Shown piece by piece: positions 6,143 through 6,808 of a stretch of 6,808 bases of DNA; within the stretch, counting starts at the first letter, position 1, and each line of letters starts with the position of its first letter. The stretch spans positions 1-6,808 of the forward strand of contig JAITPH010000277.1 of assembly GCA_031289515.1 (NCBI GenBank). The letters run 5' to 3'. A program made the position numbers and the translations under genes. The notes below the pieces were generated by a model, which worked only from the letters and a program-made list of their open reading frames with translations, was not told where the DNA came from and searched no databases. The stretch is from Tannerella sp. Its GTDB lineage: Bacteria; Bacteroidota; Bacteroidia; Bacteroidales; Tannerellaceae.

Positions 6143-6808
6143 CTAAGGAATAACCGTACCGTCGTCGAGGCGGTGTTCGCTCGGGCCGGGTTGAGTGCGT
6201 ACCAGACCGATCAAACGGTAATAGTTTTCGAGTTGCTTCACCATAATCCGTTCGCCGGCTCCGATTTCAATCAGTCGTCCGCCCCAGTCGGCGCCGTATC
6301 CGCCCAAAGCGGCAGACCTGACGTCGGCGACATATCCGGGAGACTGACCGCCTCCGGACGTGTATCCGAAGAAGAAGGGCGTCAAGCCGTATTGCGATAT
6401 TTCCTTTTTCCAGTCGAGTTGGAATTTGACGAAAAACTCGCCGGAGACGGCCGAGATGACGTAGCGGTCGTTCAGCACGATGACCGAGAAGCGCGGATTA
6501 AACTTTTGCGTCTCGTCATACCGTCCGGTGAATGAAAGCGAATCGCTTTTCACCTTGATGCTTGTCTGGTCGTAAGGATTGGGATAAAGCTCCTTTGCAA
6601 GTTTAACGGTTTCGATGGAGAGGAGCTTGCCCATGCGGTCTATCAAGTCGTAATCGGCTTTGCGCGGGTCGTCGGCGCCCTGCCGTCCACCGTCTTTGAA
6701 AATGGGAGCCTGATTGCCGGCCGCGCCGTTGATGAAGAGGCAATGTATCTTGTTATCGAATGCTTCTTCGGTGTATCTCGTGGCATAACCGACAAAATCG
6801 GCCGAAAC
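6143..6808 (-). CDS. Neutral/alkaline ceramidase-like protein, C-terminal part (5' end outside window)
   Basis: The frame is open from the right edge to a TAG at 6143-6145, giving 221 visible residues; the N-terminus lies outside the window. Visible residues 25-34 read FINGAAGNQA, which resembles the NGAAGDxxP segment of the neutral/alkaline (non-lysosomal) ceramidase family. Around residues 123-130, GEFFVKF resembles the family segment containing a glutamate that binds the active-site zinc (E124 here); the tyrosine-rich stretch at 145-171 is where the family supplies a zinc-binding Tyr. Known family members hydrolyse the amide bond of ceramides, but many bacterial homologues in glycan-degradation loci have no tested substrate, so ceramidase activity is only a family-level inference. 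The part containing the zinc-binding histidines is not visible. A TTG at 6644-6646 could look like a start, but the conserved family sequence continues upstream of it, so it is internal. The gene is separated from GH3 by an intergenic region with its own promoter, so it is probably a different transcription unit or one with partial readthrough. Confidence 0.75.
   Translation of the reverse strand, partial: VSADFVGYATRYTEEAFDNKIHCLFINGAAGNQAPIFKDGGRQGADDPRKADYDLIDRMGKLLSIETVKLAKELYPNPYDQTSIKVKSDSLSFTGRYDETQKFNPRFSVIVLNDRYVISAVSGEFFVKFQLDWKKEISQYGLTPFFFGYTSGGGQSPGYVADVRSAALGGYGADWGGRLIEIGAGERIMVKQLENYYRLIGLVRTQPGPSEHRLDDGTVIP

Overview
The window looks like a piece of a Bacteroidota (probably Bacteroidales) chromosome carrying carbohydrate-degradation genes. 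Three things support this: a TAnnTTTG-type -7 promoter element upstream of the GH3 gene, exported glycosidases (one lipoprotein, one periplasmic), and short inverted repeats of a kind seen in genomes of this phylum. All four genes lie on the minus strand, so they read from high to low coordinates. The sequence does not allow a species call.

In order of transcription: (1) the C-terminal 221 residues of a neutral/alkaline ceramidase-like protein run off the right edge (6143-6808). (2) A roughly 200-bp AT-rich intergenic region holds a 127-bp element bounded by 20-bp near-perfect inverted repeats (6011-6137), with an internal hairpin, followed directly by a Bacteroidota-type promoter (5981-6011). 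(3) A lipoprotein GH3 glycosidase with an inserted PA14 domain, of the beta-xylosidase/beta-glucosidase type, spans 3351-5951. (4) Eleven bases further on, a secreted 898-residue GH95-like six-hairpin glycosidase spans 643-3339. (5) 44 bases further, a small DUF2442 gene (361-598) is broken by a single-base frameshift. (6) The last ~360 bases (1-360) have no credible gene. They are packed with inverted repeats: an 18-bp hairpin just after the DUF2442 stop, a 26-bp perfect inverted repeat (140-210) and partial copies of both repeat families.

The two glycosidases are very probably one transcript and probably act together on the same plant or host glycan: the GH3 enzyme, likely lipid-anchored, removes terminal sugars, and the GH95-like enzyme, likely periplasmic, removes a capping sugar. 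No SusC/SusD pair, sensor or regulator is in the window, so it cannot be called a complete polysaccharide utilization locus. I found no clear new system. The points most worth following are the frameshifted DUF2442 gene, the inverted-repeat element beside the GH3 promoter, and the GH95-like enzyme, whose catalytic motifs differ from those of classical GH95 alpha-L-fucosidases.
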